Source of the DNA: Oceanobacillus senegalensis
GTDB taxonomy: Bacteria; Bacillota; Bacilli; Bacillales; Amphibacillaceae
Assembly: GCF_900176885.1 (NCBI RefSeq)
Contig: NZ_LT839648.1
Span: forward strand, 121,222-185,221
Direction: 5' to 3'
DNA length: 64,000 bases
Part shown: piece by piece, positions 53,779 to 62,914 of the stretch
Layout of the letters: every line of letters begins with the position of its first letter
Numbering within the stretch: position 1 is the first letter of the stretch
The notes under the pieces: generated by a model
Told to the model about the DNA's origin: nothing
Databases searched by the model: none
The model's input: the letters and a program-made list of their open reading frames with translations, nothing else
Program-made: the position numbers and the translations under genes

Positions 53779-55140
53779 ATGATGGAAAACATTATTCCCT
53801 TGATTATTGTAGCCTTAGGCGTAGGGGTTTTACTATTACTTATTACTAAATTTGAACTAGATACATTTATTTCTCTTATTATCACAGCTTTTCTTGTTGC
53901 CTTAGCACTTGGCATGCCACTAGAAGACATTGTCGGGTCCATTGAAAGTGGGATGGGTGGAACACTAGGTAGTATCGCATTAATCTTTGGTTTTGGTGCT
54001 ATTCTCGGTAGATTAGTTGCTGACGCAGGTGGTGCACAGCGAATTGCGGTTACCTTAATTAATAAATTTGGAGAAAAACATATCCAATGGGCAGTAGTGA
54101 TTGCCTCCTTTATTATTGGTATTGCATTGTTCTTTGAAGTTGGTCTTGTACTATTAATTCCTATTATCTTCCAAATTGCCAAACAATTAAAGGTATCTCC
54201 ACTATACTTGGGAATCCCGATGGCGACTGCATTATCTGTAACACATGGGTTTTTACCACCACATCCAGGTCCGACTGTTATTGCTCAGCAATACGAAGCG
54301 AACATTGGAATGGTGTTAATATACGGGATCATTATTTCTATTCCCGCTGTTATTATTGCAGGTCCTTTGTTTACAAAGGTAATTCAAAAACTTTCGCCTG
54401 ATTCTTTCAATAAAGTTGGAAGTATTGATTCAATTGGTAACACAAAGACATTTAAATTAGAAGAGACTCCAAGTTTCGGTATTAGTGTTTTAACATCTTT
54501 ACTACCAGTTATCTTAATGGCGATTGCAACGATTGCTGATTTAATCCAGGACCTTGGAAATGTTGGAGATAACGTCGTTTTTGCCATTATCCATCTGATT
54601 GGTGAACCAACTACGGCATTACTACTTTCTGTATTGCTTGCTATCTATACAATGGGTATTAAACGGAACATCCCGATGAAACAAGTCATGAGTTCTGCGG
54701 AAGAATCAATCCGTTCAATTGGTATGATGCTTCTAATCATCGGTGGTGGAGGTGTCTTAAAACAGGTTCTCATTGATGGTGGTGTTGGTGACTCTGTTGC
54801 TGCATTATTTGAAAATACGACCATGTCACCACTTGTATTAGCATGGCTGATTGCGGCAATTTTACGTATTGCCCTTGGTTCAGCAACCGTTGCAGCACTT
54901 ACAACAGCAGGATTAGTCATTCCGTTGATGCAGGGTTCTGGCGTTGATCCAGCGCTAATGGTACTTGCAACAGGTGCAGGTAGTTTGATTGCTTCGCACG
55001 TAAATGATGCTGGTTTCTGGATGTTCAAGGAATTCTTTGGTTTAAACTTAAAAGAAACGTTCTCCACATGGACTGTACTAGAATCCATTATATCTGTTGT
55101 TGGTCTACTTGGTGTCTTAGTTCTTAATTTATTTGTTTAA
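53779..55140 (+). CDS. gntP: gluconate permease GntP
   Basis: A 453-residue polytopic GntP-family gluconate:H+ symporter. Typical pieces are GLVLLIPIIFQIAKQLKVSP, VTHGFLPPHPGPTVIAQQYE and ALGSATVAALTTAGLVIPLM. It sits after the gntR gene and gntK relic and 15 bp before gntZ. TTGGAGAG precedes the ATG. Other sugar acids cannot be excluded, but the GntR operator and gntZ make gluconate most likely. Confidence 0.93.
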   Translation: MMENIIPLIIVALGVGVLLLLITKFELDTFISLIITAFLVALALGMPLEDIVGSIESGMGGTLGSIALIFGFGAILGRLVADAGGAQRIAVTLINKFGEKHIQWAVVIASFIIGIALFFEVGLVLLIPIIFQIAKQLKVSPLYLGIPMATALSVTHGFLPPHPGPTVIAQQYEANIGMVLIYGIIISIPAVIIAGPLFTKVIQKLSPDSFNKVGSIDSIGNTKTFKLEETPSFGISVLTSLLPVILMAIATIADLIQDLGNVGDNVVFAIIHLIGEPTTALLLSVLLAIYTMGIKRNIPMKQVMSSAEESIRSIGMMLLIIGGGGVLKQVLIDGGVGDSVAALFENTTMSPLVLAWLIAAILRIALGSATVAALTTAGLVIPLMQGSGVDPALMVLATGAGSLIASHVNDAGFWMFKEFFGLNLKETFSTWTVLESIISVVGLLGVLVLNLFV

Positions 55141-55155
55141 AGGATGTGTCACATA

Positions 55156-56556
55156 ATGGGAAATACAATTGGTGTATATGGTCTAGGTGTCATGGGAGCA
55201 AGTATTGCAAAGAATATGGTAAATAAAGGAGAACGGGTTGCTGTTTATAATTATACTCCTGACCTCACGGAGAAATTTGTAGAAGATTTTCCGAATGATA
55301 GAGCAGCAGCGTTTGATGATTTAGAGGAATTTATTCGTTCATTGGAAGTGCCACGGAAAATATTTTTAATGGTAACAGCTGGCCCTGTAGTGGATTCGGT
55401 GATTAAATCACTGATCCCGTTATTAGATAAAGGCGATATTATCATGGATGGTGGGAATTCCGATTTCCATGATTCCAATAGAAGATATCATGAATTGAAG
55501 GGCCAAGATCTTCACTTTATTAGTGTCGGTGTTTCAGGTGGGGAAGAAGGTGCCTTGAACGGACCAGCATTAATGCCAAGTGGTGACAAAGACGCCTATC
55601 AGCAGGTTGCACCGATTCTCGAAAAGATTGCAGCAAAGGTAGATGGAAAACCATGCTGTTCGTATTTAGGCCCCGAAGGATCGGGACATTATGTAAAAAT
55701 GGTCCATAATGGAATTGAATATGCCGATATGCAGTTAATTACAGAGGCTTATCAATTCCTTCGTGAAAAGGTAGGGTTATCGGTTGAAGAAATTTCGGAA
55801 GTGTTTACGGCATGGAATGAAACAGATCTAGAGAGTTACCTTATAGAGATAACCGCAGATATTTTAAAGAAAAAGGATGAGGAAACCGGAAAACCGATGG
55901 TCGATGTTATCTTAGATAAAGCAGGCCATAAAGGTACGGGAAAATGGACAAGCCAGGAAGCCTTGGACACCGGTACACCTTCCTCTATCTTGACAGAAGC
56001 TGTATTTGCGAGGTATTTGTCTGCGATGAAAGAAGAAAGAATTCTAGCAGAAAAGCAACTGGAAGGTCCCAAACCTTCTGATGAAAAGTTGGATAAAAAT
56101 GACTGGATTAACGTGGTAAAAGAAGCGCTTTTTATGGGAAAAATTTGTGCCTATGCCCAAGGATTTAATCAATATCGGGCAGCTGCCAGTGAATATGGTT
56201 GGTCTTTAGATTTAGGAGAGATTGCCTTGATTTTCCGTGATGGTTGTATTATTCGAGCAGACTTCCTGAATACCATTAGTGAGGCGTTTAAAGAAAATCC
56301 GAAATTAACTAATTTACTGCTTGCACCATACTTCCTGGAAAAAAGTAATCAGTATCAATCGTCCTTGCGCAAGGTTGTGATGAAAGGCATGGAATTTGGC
56401 TTGGCATTGCCATGTCTCAGCTCATCCTTAACCTACTATGATGGCTACCGCTCCGCCCAGTCAGGTGCTAACATGATACAAGCACAACGAGATTACTTCG
56501 GAGCGCACACATACGAACGAAATGATAAGGAAGGAACTTTCCATACCGAATGGTGA
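55156..56556 (+). CDS. gntZ: 6-phosphogluconate dehydrogenase, decarboxylating
   Basis: 466 residues. N-terminal Rossmann motif GVYGLGVMGASIAKNMVNKG, MDGGNSDFHDSNRRY, SVGVSGGEEGALNGPALMPS (substrate), GSGHYVKMVHNGIEYADMQL (catalytic Lys/Asn) and the C-terminal LPCLSSSLTYYDGYRSAQ are all present. It oxidises 6-phosphogluconate to ribulose-5-phosphate. ATG 55156 follows AAAGGATG; an earlier ATG 55144 lies in that site. With the kinase lost, it can act only on 6-phosphogluconate made elsewhere. Confidence 0.94.
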   Translation: MGNTIGVYGLGVMGASIAKNMVNKGERVAVYNYTPDLTEKFVEDFPNDRAAAFDDLEEFIRSLEVPRKIFLMVTAGPVVDSVIKSLIPLLDKGDIIMDGGNSDFHDSNRRYHELKGQDLHFISVGVSGGEEGALNGPALMPSGDKDAYQQVAPILEKIAAKVDGKPCCSYLGPEGSGHYVKMVHNGIEYADMQLITEAYQFLREKVGLSVEEISEVFTAWNETDLESYLIEITADILKKKDEETGKPMVDVILDKAGHKGTGKWTSQEALDTGTPSSILTEAVFARYLSAMKEERILAEKQLEGPKPSDEKLDKNDWINVVKEALFMGKICAYAQGFNQYRAAASEYGWSLDLGEIALIFRDGCIIRADFLNTISEAFKENPKLTNLLLAPYFLEKSNQYQSSLRKVVMKGMEFGLALPCLSSSLTYYDGYRSAQSGANMIQAQRDYFGAHTYERNDKEGTFHTEW

Positions 56557-56619
56557 ATGGATGAAGCTACTCGGTAAGGGAGGACTTTAACTATATCTCA
56601 TAATCAATAGCATGCTCAG

Positions 56620-56665
56620 GAAAGAGGCCCTGTACAGATTTTATCTGTGAGGGTCTCTTTTTTTG
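56620..56665 (+). terminator. gnt operon terminator (AGAGGCTCT family, copy 3)
   Basis: AAAGAGGCCCTGTACAGA pairs with TCTGTGAGGGTCTCTTT, followed by TTTT. Confidence 0.85.
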
Positions 56666-56853
56666 TTGTATATAACCAACGTCTTTCTCAATCCATAGAC
56701 ATAGCTTGGATTGTAGGGGTAGACCGCCACTCCCATGCCAAAATGAGAATAGGACAAAGGAAATGAAACTGAAAATTAGGTATAACTTGTGAATGGCTGA
56801 ATAAATATATACCGTTGCGAGCATAAAAATGATGCAATAAGGAGGAGGTGAAT

Positions 56854-57132
56854 ATGTTGAGAGAGTTCTTTCTTTTTAATAAGATGATTACGCCAACTAT
56901 TATAAAAGTTCTATTTTGGATTGGAGTTGTCGGCTCAGTCATTGTTGGTATTATGCAGTTTATAACTGGTTTAGTTACTCCATATGGTGGTGGATTCGTC
57001 GTTTTTGTGGGATTACTTACGATTGTTTTAGGGCCATTATTTGCTCGAGTGTATTGTGAACTTTTAATATTATTTTTTAAAATGCATGAAACCATGCAGG
57101 AAATGAATGAAAAAATAAATACAAACGACTAG
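56854..57132 (+). CDS. DUF4282-like small membrane protein
   Basis: A 92-residue protein with two TM helices separated by a glycine-rich turn: TPTIIKVLFWIGVVGSVIVG and GGFVVFVGLLTIVLGPLFAR, then VYCELLILFFKMHETMQEMN at the C-terminus. This matches the DUF4282 pattern. AAGGAGGAGG precedes ATG 56854. Unknown function; single gene. Confidence 0.8.
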   Translation: MLREFFLFNKMITPTIIKVLFWIGVVGSVIVGIMQFITGLVTPYGGGFVVFVGLLTIVLGPLFARVYCELLILFFKMHETMQEMNEKINTND

Positions 57133-57427
57133 GTCATGCAGGATACATGGATGAAAAACATCATACTACATATAATCGAGACTGGACAAAAGTAAAGTAT
57201 TTAACTCAAAAGACGAACAACGCACTATGTAGCGAAGTATATTTCCGCAGCGGTTTTTATTCACCAATCCCGTTCGTCTTTTGCTTAAAAAAATACTTTT
57301 TTCCCAGCCTCGGTTTTTTTTTGGATGTTTGGATTGGCACCGAACAGAGGATTTTTGTGCGGAGTCTACTTTGCAGTCTATTGGATAAAAGCAAAATGGA
57401 ATAGTGTTGAAAAAGATTGAATCCTTA

Positions 57428-57455
57428 TTGACAAATAGATGTAATACCGTAAAAT
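57428..57455 (+). promoter_or_regulatory. probable sigma-A promoter
   Basis: TTGACA (57428-57433), 16-bp spacer, TAAAAT (57450-57455). It points to the small ORFs that follow. The 57133-57427 stretch holds a partial palindromic repeat (TATTTCCGCAGCGG near 57239) and no gene. Confidence 0.5.
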
Positions 57456-57466
57456 AGAACTATATA

Positions 57467-57565
57467 ATGAAGGAATATCTTGGAAACTATGAATTACGAC
57501 CTGTTGTGTGGGCACCAGGGGCGTATGGAGTTAATGGTACAACCGGCCTAATTAATGTGGAGTGA
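57467..57565 (+). other. 32-codon ORF downstream of a promoter
   Basis: ATG 57467 starts KEYLGNYELRPVVWAPGAYG, then VNGTTGLINVE, TGA. It has no ribosome site but lies 12 bp after a good -10. Could be a leaderless message, a fragment, or non-coding RNA. Confidence 0.25.
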
Positions 57566-57681
57566 ATCCGTTTAATTGGGTTTTTATTTTATCTTTAATA
57601 GAAGTAATATTCTGACGCCTGATGTGAATTATAACGTAATGGGGAAATGGATCAAACGATGAAAAAGGGGTGTACATCATT

Positions 57682-57909
57682 ATGTATGCGATATTCCCAA
57701 CGCGAAAAAGGTCAAATGTAAAAAGAACAGAGAGTAAGTTGTACACTTTAGTAGAAAGGAAGGAAATGAAAGAGAAAGCAATCGATGAACAAGGAAGATC
57801 CCTTGTCATGTCCTTACGTGAATATCTAGCAAATCCAAAAAGCATGAAATATAACACGGTAATGAAAAAGGCGAAACACTATATAAAAAAGAATCAGGAT
57901 TATTATTAG
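57682..57909 (+). CDS. small basic protein of unknown function
   Basis: 75 residues, rich in Lys: MYAIFPTRKRSNVKRTESKL, then REYLANPKSMKYNTVMKKAK. AAAAAGGGGTG lies 10 bp upstream of ATG 57682. No domain recognised. It is convergent with the AbiGi-like gene; a GGACGGA/TCCGTCC hairpin (57963-57986) lies between. Confidence 0.5.
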   Translation: MYAIFPTRKRSNVKRTESKLYTLVERKEMKEKAIDEQGRSLVMSLREYLANPKSMKYNTVMKKAKHYIKKNQDYY

Positions 57910-57989
57910 TTGGGTCTATCCAGCTTATTGATGATTCACTTTATTGTATTTTTCAAAGGCATAGGACGGAGTAATAGTCCTCCGTCCCG

Positions 57990-58721
57990 CTATTCCGTGA
58001 ACACAATTTCTCCATAATAATCTGGAAGCCTTTCTCGTAATTTTTTACTATATTCTTTTGGGATAAGAATTCTTAAAATATCATCCATGGAAAATGCTAG
58101 ACTACCAGTCATTCTCCATTCCCTTGCTAGATAGGAATTTGCTAAGTCCTTTGTAGAATTGGAAATGTCCAGTGGTTGTATAAATGCAAAGATATCATTC
58201 CATAAAAACTCGCTTATCTGGTTTAATAATGTGACTTCTTCTAATTCCTCTGACACCGGAGAGTAACCACCAAGCAGGTTTTTCAATTGTTCTACGCTCT
58301 TCACACAATCACGGATATGATCTGAAAACCAATCCATTCTATTTATTATCCTTTCTTGGTTTGTATCGGTATCTCGCTCGTTCTGTAATCTATCCCCAGT
58401 TATATAAAAGACTGGATTTGCCCCATTAGAAATAAGGAAGTCTCGATGAAAAACCAACCCAAAACGAAATGCATTCATTTTATTCTGTACGTATGATGTA
58501 TCATAGAAAGAAATTATTTCTGGAAATAAAATATCCTTCTTTTTTAAATCCGTACGTAATGTTAAAATATTCTCTAGGTCGATAGAAGGTGTATCTTGAT
58601 GTAGATGCCTACTTTGAATAATCTGAACTAAAAGATTGAACTGTTCTTCTTTGGGAAGATGTCGTCCTACAATATGTGTCCATTCCGTTGAAAGACTGTT
58701 TTGTACCATTTCCATCATCAT
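57990..58721 (-). CDS. AbiGi-like protein (abortive infection antitoxin family)
   Basis: 243 residues. The N-terminal WTHIVGRHLPKEEQFNLLVQ, central MNAFRFGLVFHRDFLISNGANPVFYI and C-terminal AREWRMTGSLAFSMDDILRI plus IPKEYSKKLRERLPDYYGEIVF fit the AbiGi pattern (HhxGR-P-EEQF; FGLxF-xxFL-xxGaxPVxY; REWR; hIIP). In lactococcal AbiG this protein is the antitoxin of a phage-defence pair. No nucleotidyltransferase toxin (AbiGii) lies nearby, so it is an orphan. Recognition is from memory, so moderate. Confidence 0.6.
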   Translation of the reverse strand: MMMEMVQNSLSTEWTHIVGRHLPKEEQFNLLVQIIQSRHLHQDTPSIDLENILTLRTDLKKKDILFPEIISFYDTSYVQNKMNAFRFGLVFHRDFLISNGANPVFYITGDRLQNERDTDTNQERIINRMDWFSDHIRDCVKSVEQLKNLLGGYSPVSEELEEVTLLNQISEFLWNDIFAFIQPLDISNSTKDLANSYLAREWRMTGSLAFSMDDILRILIPKEYSKKLRERLPDYYGEIVFTE

Positions 58722-58948
58722 CCGCCTCCTTTTTCTATCTACTATATGAAAGGAAATAGAATATATGATTAGCGATTAATCCTGATTCCTCTTTATTTCT
58801 CATTTTTCCAAAAATAGTTACGTGGTCCGATTGTTTTCATCGATTCCCCTTGATAAACTTTTAATAGAAGGAAAGGTTCCATTCCCTTCATTCATCAAGT
58901 TGTCGACTCTCTTAGAATAACGTTTATTCATTAAAGGAGGAGAACAAT

Positions 58949-60247
58949 TTGGCAAATCGACAAGGCGTTTGGTTTGAAGCGACTGGCAGAAAATTAGATT
59001 CTGGCTTGGTAGAACAATTAAGAATCAATCGACAAAAGGACCCAAATGAAACGAGTACGACTGAAATTCCTGTCATTGTCTATTTAAAGAAGGACTGTGA
59101 ATCGAATGTAAAAGATGAGCTTTGCCAAACATGTAATGTAGATTCTCACAATAAACTTGATAGAGAACTTCCCATTATTCATGGTATGAAAGGGCACTTA
59201 ACACCTAGGATGATTAAACACATCAAGGATCATGAAGCGGTCGATCGTATCTTTTATGACCGCGAAGTAACTGCTTTTTTAGACATTGCTAGTAAACAAA
59301 TTGGAGCCATAAATGTACAAAAACAACTGCAATTATCGGGAAAAGGAATAACGATTGCGGTAATTGACACGGGAATTCATCCTCATGAAGACTTTACCAA
59401 CCCATCTAATCGAATTGTAGCCTTTCAGGATTTTGTCAATGGAAAAGAAGCTCCTTATGATGATAATGGGCACGGAACCCATTGTGCCGGTGATGCTGCT
59501 GGTAATGGGTATCTATCGAATGGTCAATATATGGCACCAGCACCAGAGGCCTCTATTATTGGAGTAAAGGTATTAAATGAAAATGGTGGTGGACGATTAT
59601 CAACGATCATAGAAGGCGTTGAATGGTGTATTAATCATAGAGTGGAGCATAACATTCGTATCATTTCCCTTTCGTTAGGGGCTGAAGCTTATGAATCTTT
59701 CCGAGATGACCCGCTATCCATCGTTGTACAAGAAGCATGGCAAAAGGGCATTGTTGTATGTGCTGCTGCAGGTAATAGTGGGCCTTATCCATATACGATT
59801 GGTACTCCAGCGATCAATCCATTTATTATTACAGTCGGGTCTACGAATGACCAAAATACGTTAGAGCGTGCGGATGATGTGATTGCCGATTACTCAAGCA
59901 GAGGGCCATCGATAGATTATTTCGTAAAACCAGATATTTATGCACCAGGTACGAATATTATTGCACCTTTAGCTCCAGGTTCTATGACAGAATCCCAACT
60001 ACCAGAAATGATTGTCGATGGGGATTATATCCAATTATCAGGCACATCCATGGCAACACCAATTTGCGCAGGTGTAGTGGCTCTCATGTTAGAAGCGAAC
60101 CCAAATCTTAGTCCAAATGATGTGAAAGCCATTTTAAAAGCGACATCACAACCCACATTAAGAGACACCTGGGGGAATATCCATGCAGAAGCCGCTGTGG
60201 AAATGGCGATTGGGACTGGTTCACGTGCAACAGTTTCTAAAGGTTAA
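58949..60247 (+). CDS. aprX: S8 subtilisin-like serine protease, AprX type
   Basis: 432 residues without a signal peptide, as in intracellular AprX. The catalytic triad is intact: D140 in AVIDTGIHPHEDF, H175 in DDNGHGTHCAGDAAGNG and S367 in LSGTSMATPICAGVVALML; the oxyanion Asn lies in AAAGNSG. The N-terminal region (about 1-115) is the propeptide-like part (HGMKGHLTPRMIKHIKDHEA). TTG 58949 follows AAAGGAGGAG. Single gene; a GGGAC-type hairpin follows. Confidence 0.9.
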   Translation: MANRQGVWFEATGRKLDSGLVEQLRINRQKDPNETSTTEIPVIVYLKKDCESNVKDELCQTCNVDSHNKLDRELPIIHGMKGHLTPRMIKHIKDHEAVDRIFYDREVTAFLDIASKQIGAINVQKQLQLSGKGITIAVIDTGIHPHEDFTNPSNRIVAFQDFVNGKEAPYDDNGHGTHCAGDAAGNGYLSNGQYMAPAPEASIIGVKVLNENGGGRLSTIIEGVEWCINHRVEHNIRIISLSLGAEAYESFRDDPLSIVVQEAWQKGIVVCAAAGNSGPYPYTIGTPAINPFIITVGSTNDQNTLERADDVIADYSSRGPSIDYFVKPDIYAPGTNIIAPLAPGSMTESQLPEMIVDGDYIQLSGTSMATPICAGVVALMLEANPNLSPNDVKAILKATSQPTLRDTWGNIHAEAAVEMAIGTGSRATVSKG

Positions 60248-60286
60248 CGCACTGTGAAACGGCTCTAGTTGACAGAGGTTGAAAAA

Positions 60287-60336
60287 GAGGGACGGTTCGT
60301 TTGATGTTACCGTTTTGGTCCATCAGAGTCGTCCCG
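60287..60336. repeat. GGGAC-type dispersed hairpin
   Basis: GAGGGACGGTTCGTTTGATG ... CATCAGAGTCGTCCCG. Sits 40 bp after the protease gene. Close in sequence to the 62761 element. Confidence 0.65.
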
Positions 60337-60712
60337 ATTCCTTCTCTATTTCTTTAGACCTTACCCAATGATATGGTATACTTTTGTTACAACCTCTACT
60401 ATTCTACTTAAGTAGAATGTATCCCCATATATCTTCTATGTAAATTCACTTCTATTGATTCATTCCGACATCCTATATTGGTGCTTCTCGTATTTCCTTT
60501 GCATTGTCTCGCCATTCCTTCTATTAAGGTGTTTTTTTACGCTTTCAGAAGGACATCGGTACTGGAAGCGATGATTGGGCTGAGGAGTGAAATATACTTT
60601 TCCCTCTGTCCCACTACCACCTTAATTTGTCCTATATCGACGAATAACTTTGGTGAGTCTTTATATCATACTAATTTATCACCTTGTAACTAGCAGTCAG
60701 ACCTCACCTCAA

Positions 60713-60745
60713 GTCCGTAAATCCTTGATTCGGTCGGATTTACAG
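60713..60745. terminator. weak hairpin
   Basis: GTAAATCC pairs with GGATTTAC. No T-run. No gene was seen in 60337-60900; a promoter for the next gene probably lies near 60800. Confidence 0.35.
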
Positions 60746-60900
60746 AACATAGGCCTGTAGGAGGTGTTACTATAGGAAATGGGAAAACCTTTGTTTCTCT
60801 TTATTAGTGGGGATAAATAGAAACCCCTACGGATAGAAGATTCAATTTATCTTGTAAAATTCGGCCAAAAGCTTCATTATATAAGAAAGGAGGCTCGAAA

Positions 60901-61602
60901 ATGAGACACGATATTCAACCGAATGAGCGAGCTTTCTCGACGAAGGAAGTAGCAGAAGAATTAGATGTATCCGCAGCGACGATACGAAGATATGGACAGG
61001 TTTTAGAACGGAAGGGTTATGAATTTTTTAAGGACGGGGATCGACGGATATTCGTCCGCTCGGATATTGAGGTACTGGTCGCACTTCGTGATACAGAGAA
61101 ATCCCATGAGGATAAAGCGGAGGAACTGGTTCAGGAACAAAGAGAGAAGTTGAAGCAATCGACAGAGCTTGCTGTTTTAAACACCTATGACCAGGCGTTA
61201 AAGGACCCGGCCCGGTTAGGTGAATTTTTCCAAGCATTAACGATGGAACTGGCAGCCGCAAGAGAAGTGAATGCCCAGCTGTCCAACGATATGACTGCGC
61301 TGAAAACAAAGGTAGCCCAGCTCCAGCAAGACCACCATGTCATTAGCTCCGGCCTAGGGAATTTCTCACAAAGGACCTCTCAAAATATGGAGAAACTAAC
61401 GGAACAGCAAAAAAAGCATTATGAGGAACTGCTACAACAGGAGAGAGAGAAAAGTGAAGCCCTCAAGAAGGAATTACAGCAAATGCGCGAGGAACAAAAA
61501 AAAGAATGGCAGTCCCAGAATGAATTTAATAAGCGTCTTGAAGAATCCGTAAATCGGCCTAAAGGAGCGCTAGCGAAAATTCTGGGGTTGTTTCAGAAAT
61601 AA
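60901..61602 (+). CDS. MerR-like HTH protein with long coiled coil (DUF3967/RacA type)
   Basis: 233 residues. The N-terminal about 70 residues form a MerR-like winged HTH (FSTKEVAEELDVSAATIRRY, FKDGDRRIFVRSDIEVLVAL). The rest is a coiled coil rich in E/K/Q (residues about 75-215) with a short basic C-terminal end (GALAKILGLFQK). That architecture matches DUF3967 proteins and the chromosome-anchoring RacA. GAAAGGAGG precedes the ATG. A DNA-binding, structural role is likely; target unknown. Confidence 0.7.
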   Translation: MRHDIQPNERAFSTKEVAEELDVSAATIRRYGQVLERKGYEFFKDGDRRIFVRSDIEVLVALRDTEKSHEDKAEELVQEQREKLKQSTELAVLNTYDQALKDPARLGEFFQALTMELAAAREVNAQLSNDMTALKTKVAQLQQDHHVISSGLGNFSQRTSQNMEKLTEQQKKHYEELLQQEREKSEALKKELQQMREEQKKEWQSQNEFNKRLEESVNRPKGALAKILGLFQK

Positions 61603-61608
61603 TAGAGT

Positions 61609-61642
61609 GAACACTTGAATCTTTCGTGATTTAAGTGTTTTT
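61609..61642 (+). terminator. Rho-independent terminator
   Basis: AACACTTGAATC pairs with GATTTAAGTGTT (with one G-U), followed by TTTT. Confidence 0.75.
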
Positions 61643-61759
61643 TGATGTAAAAAGCGACAAGAGCATTCTTCACACCATCTTTACACCGCTTAAAATTACC
61701 TGCATATTACTCTAGTAAACTATTAATTGGATCATCAGGTTAATAGGGAGGACTTTTGT

Positions 61760-62740
61760 ATGAAGATGAAGAGGAATGTCGTGGCGGGTACTGCAGCTAT
61801 TGGGGCTTTGGTGGCAGCCCAGCCTGTGTTAGCAGCGGAACAGCCACCACTATTTCAATATCAAGATGGGGAATTAAAGGTAACGCAAATTGCACAATAT
61901 GATAGTGGAGAGGGCGAAGGTGGAACGGAAATCATGGCCTATGATTCAGGATTACAGCGTGCATTTGTTACAAATGGTGCTGCCGGAGGATTTGATATTC
62001 TATCCTTTTCTGACCTTCAATCAGGTGAATTTGCACAAGTAGATTCAGAGAAACGTGTATTACTTTCTGATTTTAAATTGAAAAATGTAGATGATATAAC
62101 GAGTATTGCATCCCATCCGACAAAGGATTTAATTGCAATTTCAGCAGTAAGTAATCCGAAGACAAATCCGGGATACATTGTGTTTGCAACAAAAGACGGG
62201 GAATATGTTAACCATGTTCTTGTTGGTTCTATGCCAGATATGGTGACATTCACACTAGATGGAACGAAGGCGCTTGTTGCCAATGAGGGGGAACCATATG
62301 ATGATTATACCATGGACCCGGCTGGATCCATCTCTATCATCGATGTAACAAGTAATCATTTTTACGTGAACCACCTAAGCTTTAACGATGCTGTGTTAGA
62401 TGAAAAGGTACGTGTGTCCTCTAAAGGGAAAGCATTACAGCAGTTAGAACCTGAATACATAACCGTTTCCGATGATAGTAAAACAGCATATGTTGCAATG
62501 CAGGAAAATAATGCCATTGCCACCATTGATCTAGAAACGGAAAAAATAGTAGATGTCAAAGGGCTTGGTGTGAAGGGTCATTCGGTATCAGGAAATGAGC
62601 TAGATGCTAAAAGTAATGGAGAGACTAACATCGAAAGGCAGCCTCTTCTTGGTTACTATATGCCGGATGCGATTCATACCTTTACCGTAGCTGACAAAAC
62701 ATATATTTTAACACCAAAACGCCTTTTGGATAAACAGTAA
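61760..62740 (+). CDS. truncated choice-of-anchor I / alkaline phosphatase-like secreted protein
   Basis: 326 residues. Start 61760 follows GGGAGGAC; a signal peptide (NVVAGTAAIGALVAAQPVLA) follows. The body is a beta-propeller-type surface protein: GGTEIMAYDSGLQRAFVTNG, VDDITSIASHPTKDLIAISA, GSMPDMVTFTLDGTKALVANEGEPYDDYTMDPAGSISIIDV (matches choice-of-anchor I). It ends abruptly after LGYYMPDAIHTFTVADKTYI with LTPKRLLDKQ, where the family continues for 200 or more residues. So the 3' part was lost, and a repeat hairpin lies 20 bp on. Confidence 0.7.
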   Translation: MKMKRNVVAGTAAIGALVAAQPVLAAEQPPLFQYQDGELKVTQIAQYDSGEGEGGTEIMAYDSGLQRAFVTNGAAGGFDILSFSDLQSGEFAQVDSEKRVLLSDFKLKNVDDITSIASHPTKDLIAISAVSNPKTNPGYIVFATKDGEYVNHVLVGSMPDMVTFTLDGTKALVANEGEPYDDYTMDPAGSISIIDVTSNHFYVNHLSFNDAVLDEKVRVSSKGKALQQLEPEYITVSDDSKTAYVAMQENNAIATIDLETEKIVDVKGLGVKGHSVSGNELDAKSNGETNIERQPLLGYYMPDAIHTFTVADKTYILTPKRLLDKQ

Positions 62741-62760
62741 TGATGAAAGATTGATTGATG

Positions 62761-62813
62761 AGGGACGGTTCTTTTGATGCTGATCAACATTATCAGCATC
62801 AAGAACCGTCCCT
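62761..62813. repeat. GGGAC-type dispersed hairpin
   Basis: AGGGACGGTTCT...TGATGCTGAT faces ATCAGCATCA...AGAACCGTCCCT, a stem of more than 20 bp. Terminator-like for the truncated gene. Confidence 0.85.
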
Positions 62814-62914
62814 TTAAATATCAATAATCTAACAATCTAATACACTATCATTTACAATTCCGAGTGGATTAGTATATATTGAAGGATAGGAATAGTCGAA
62901 AGGATGAAACAAAT

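Noticed and set aside
57147-57404. Frame after the DUF4282-like gene
   Set aside because: Crosses a partial dispersed repeat and has no family or ribosome site.
60478-60693. Frame in the 60.3-60.9 kb gap
   Set aside because: No ribosome site and low coding character; probably chance.
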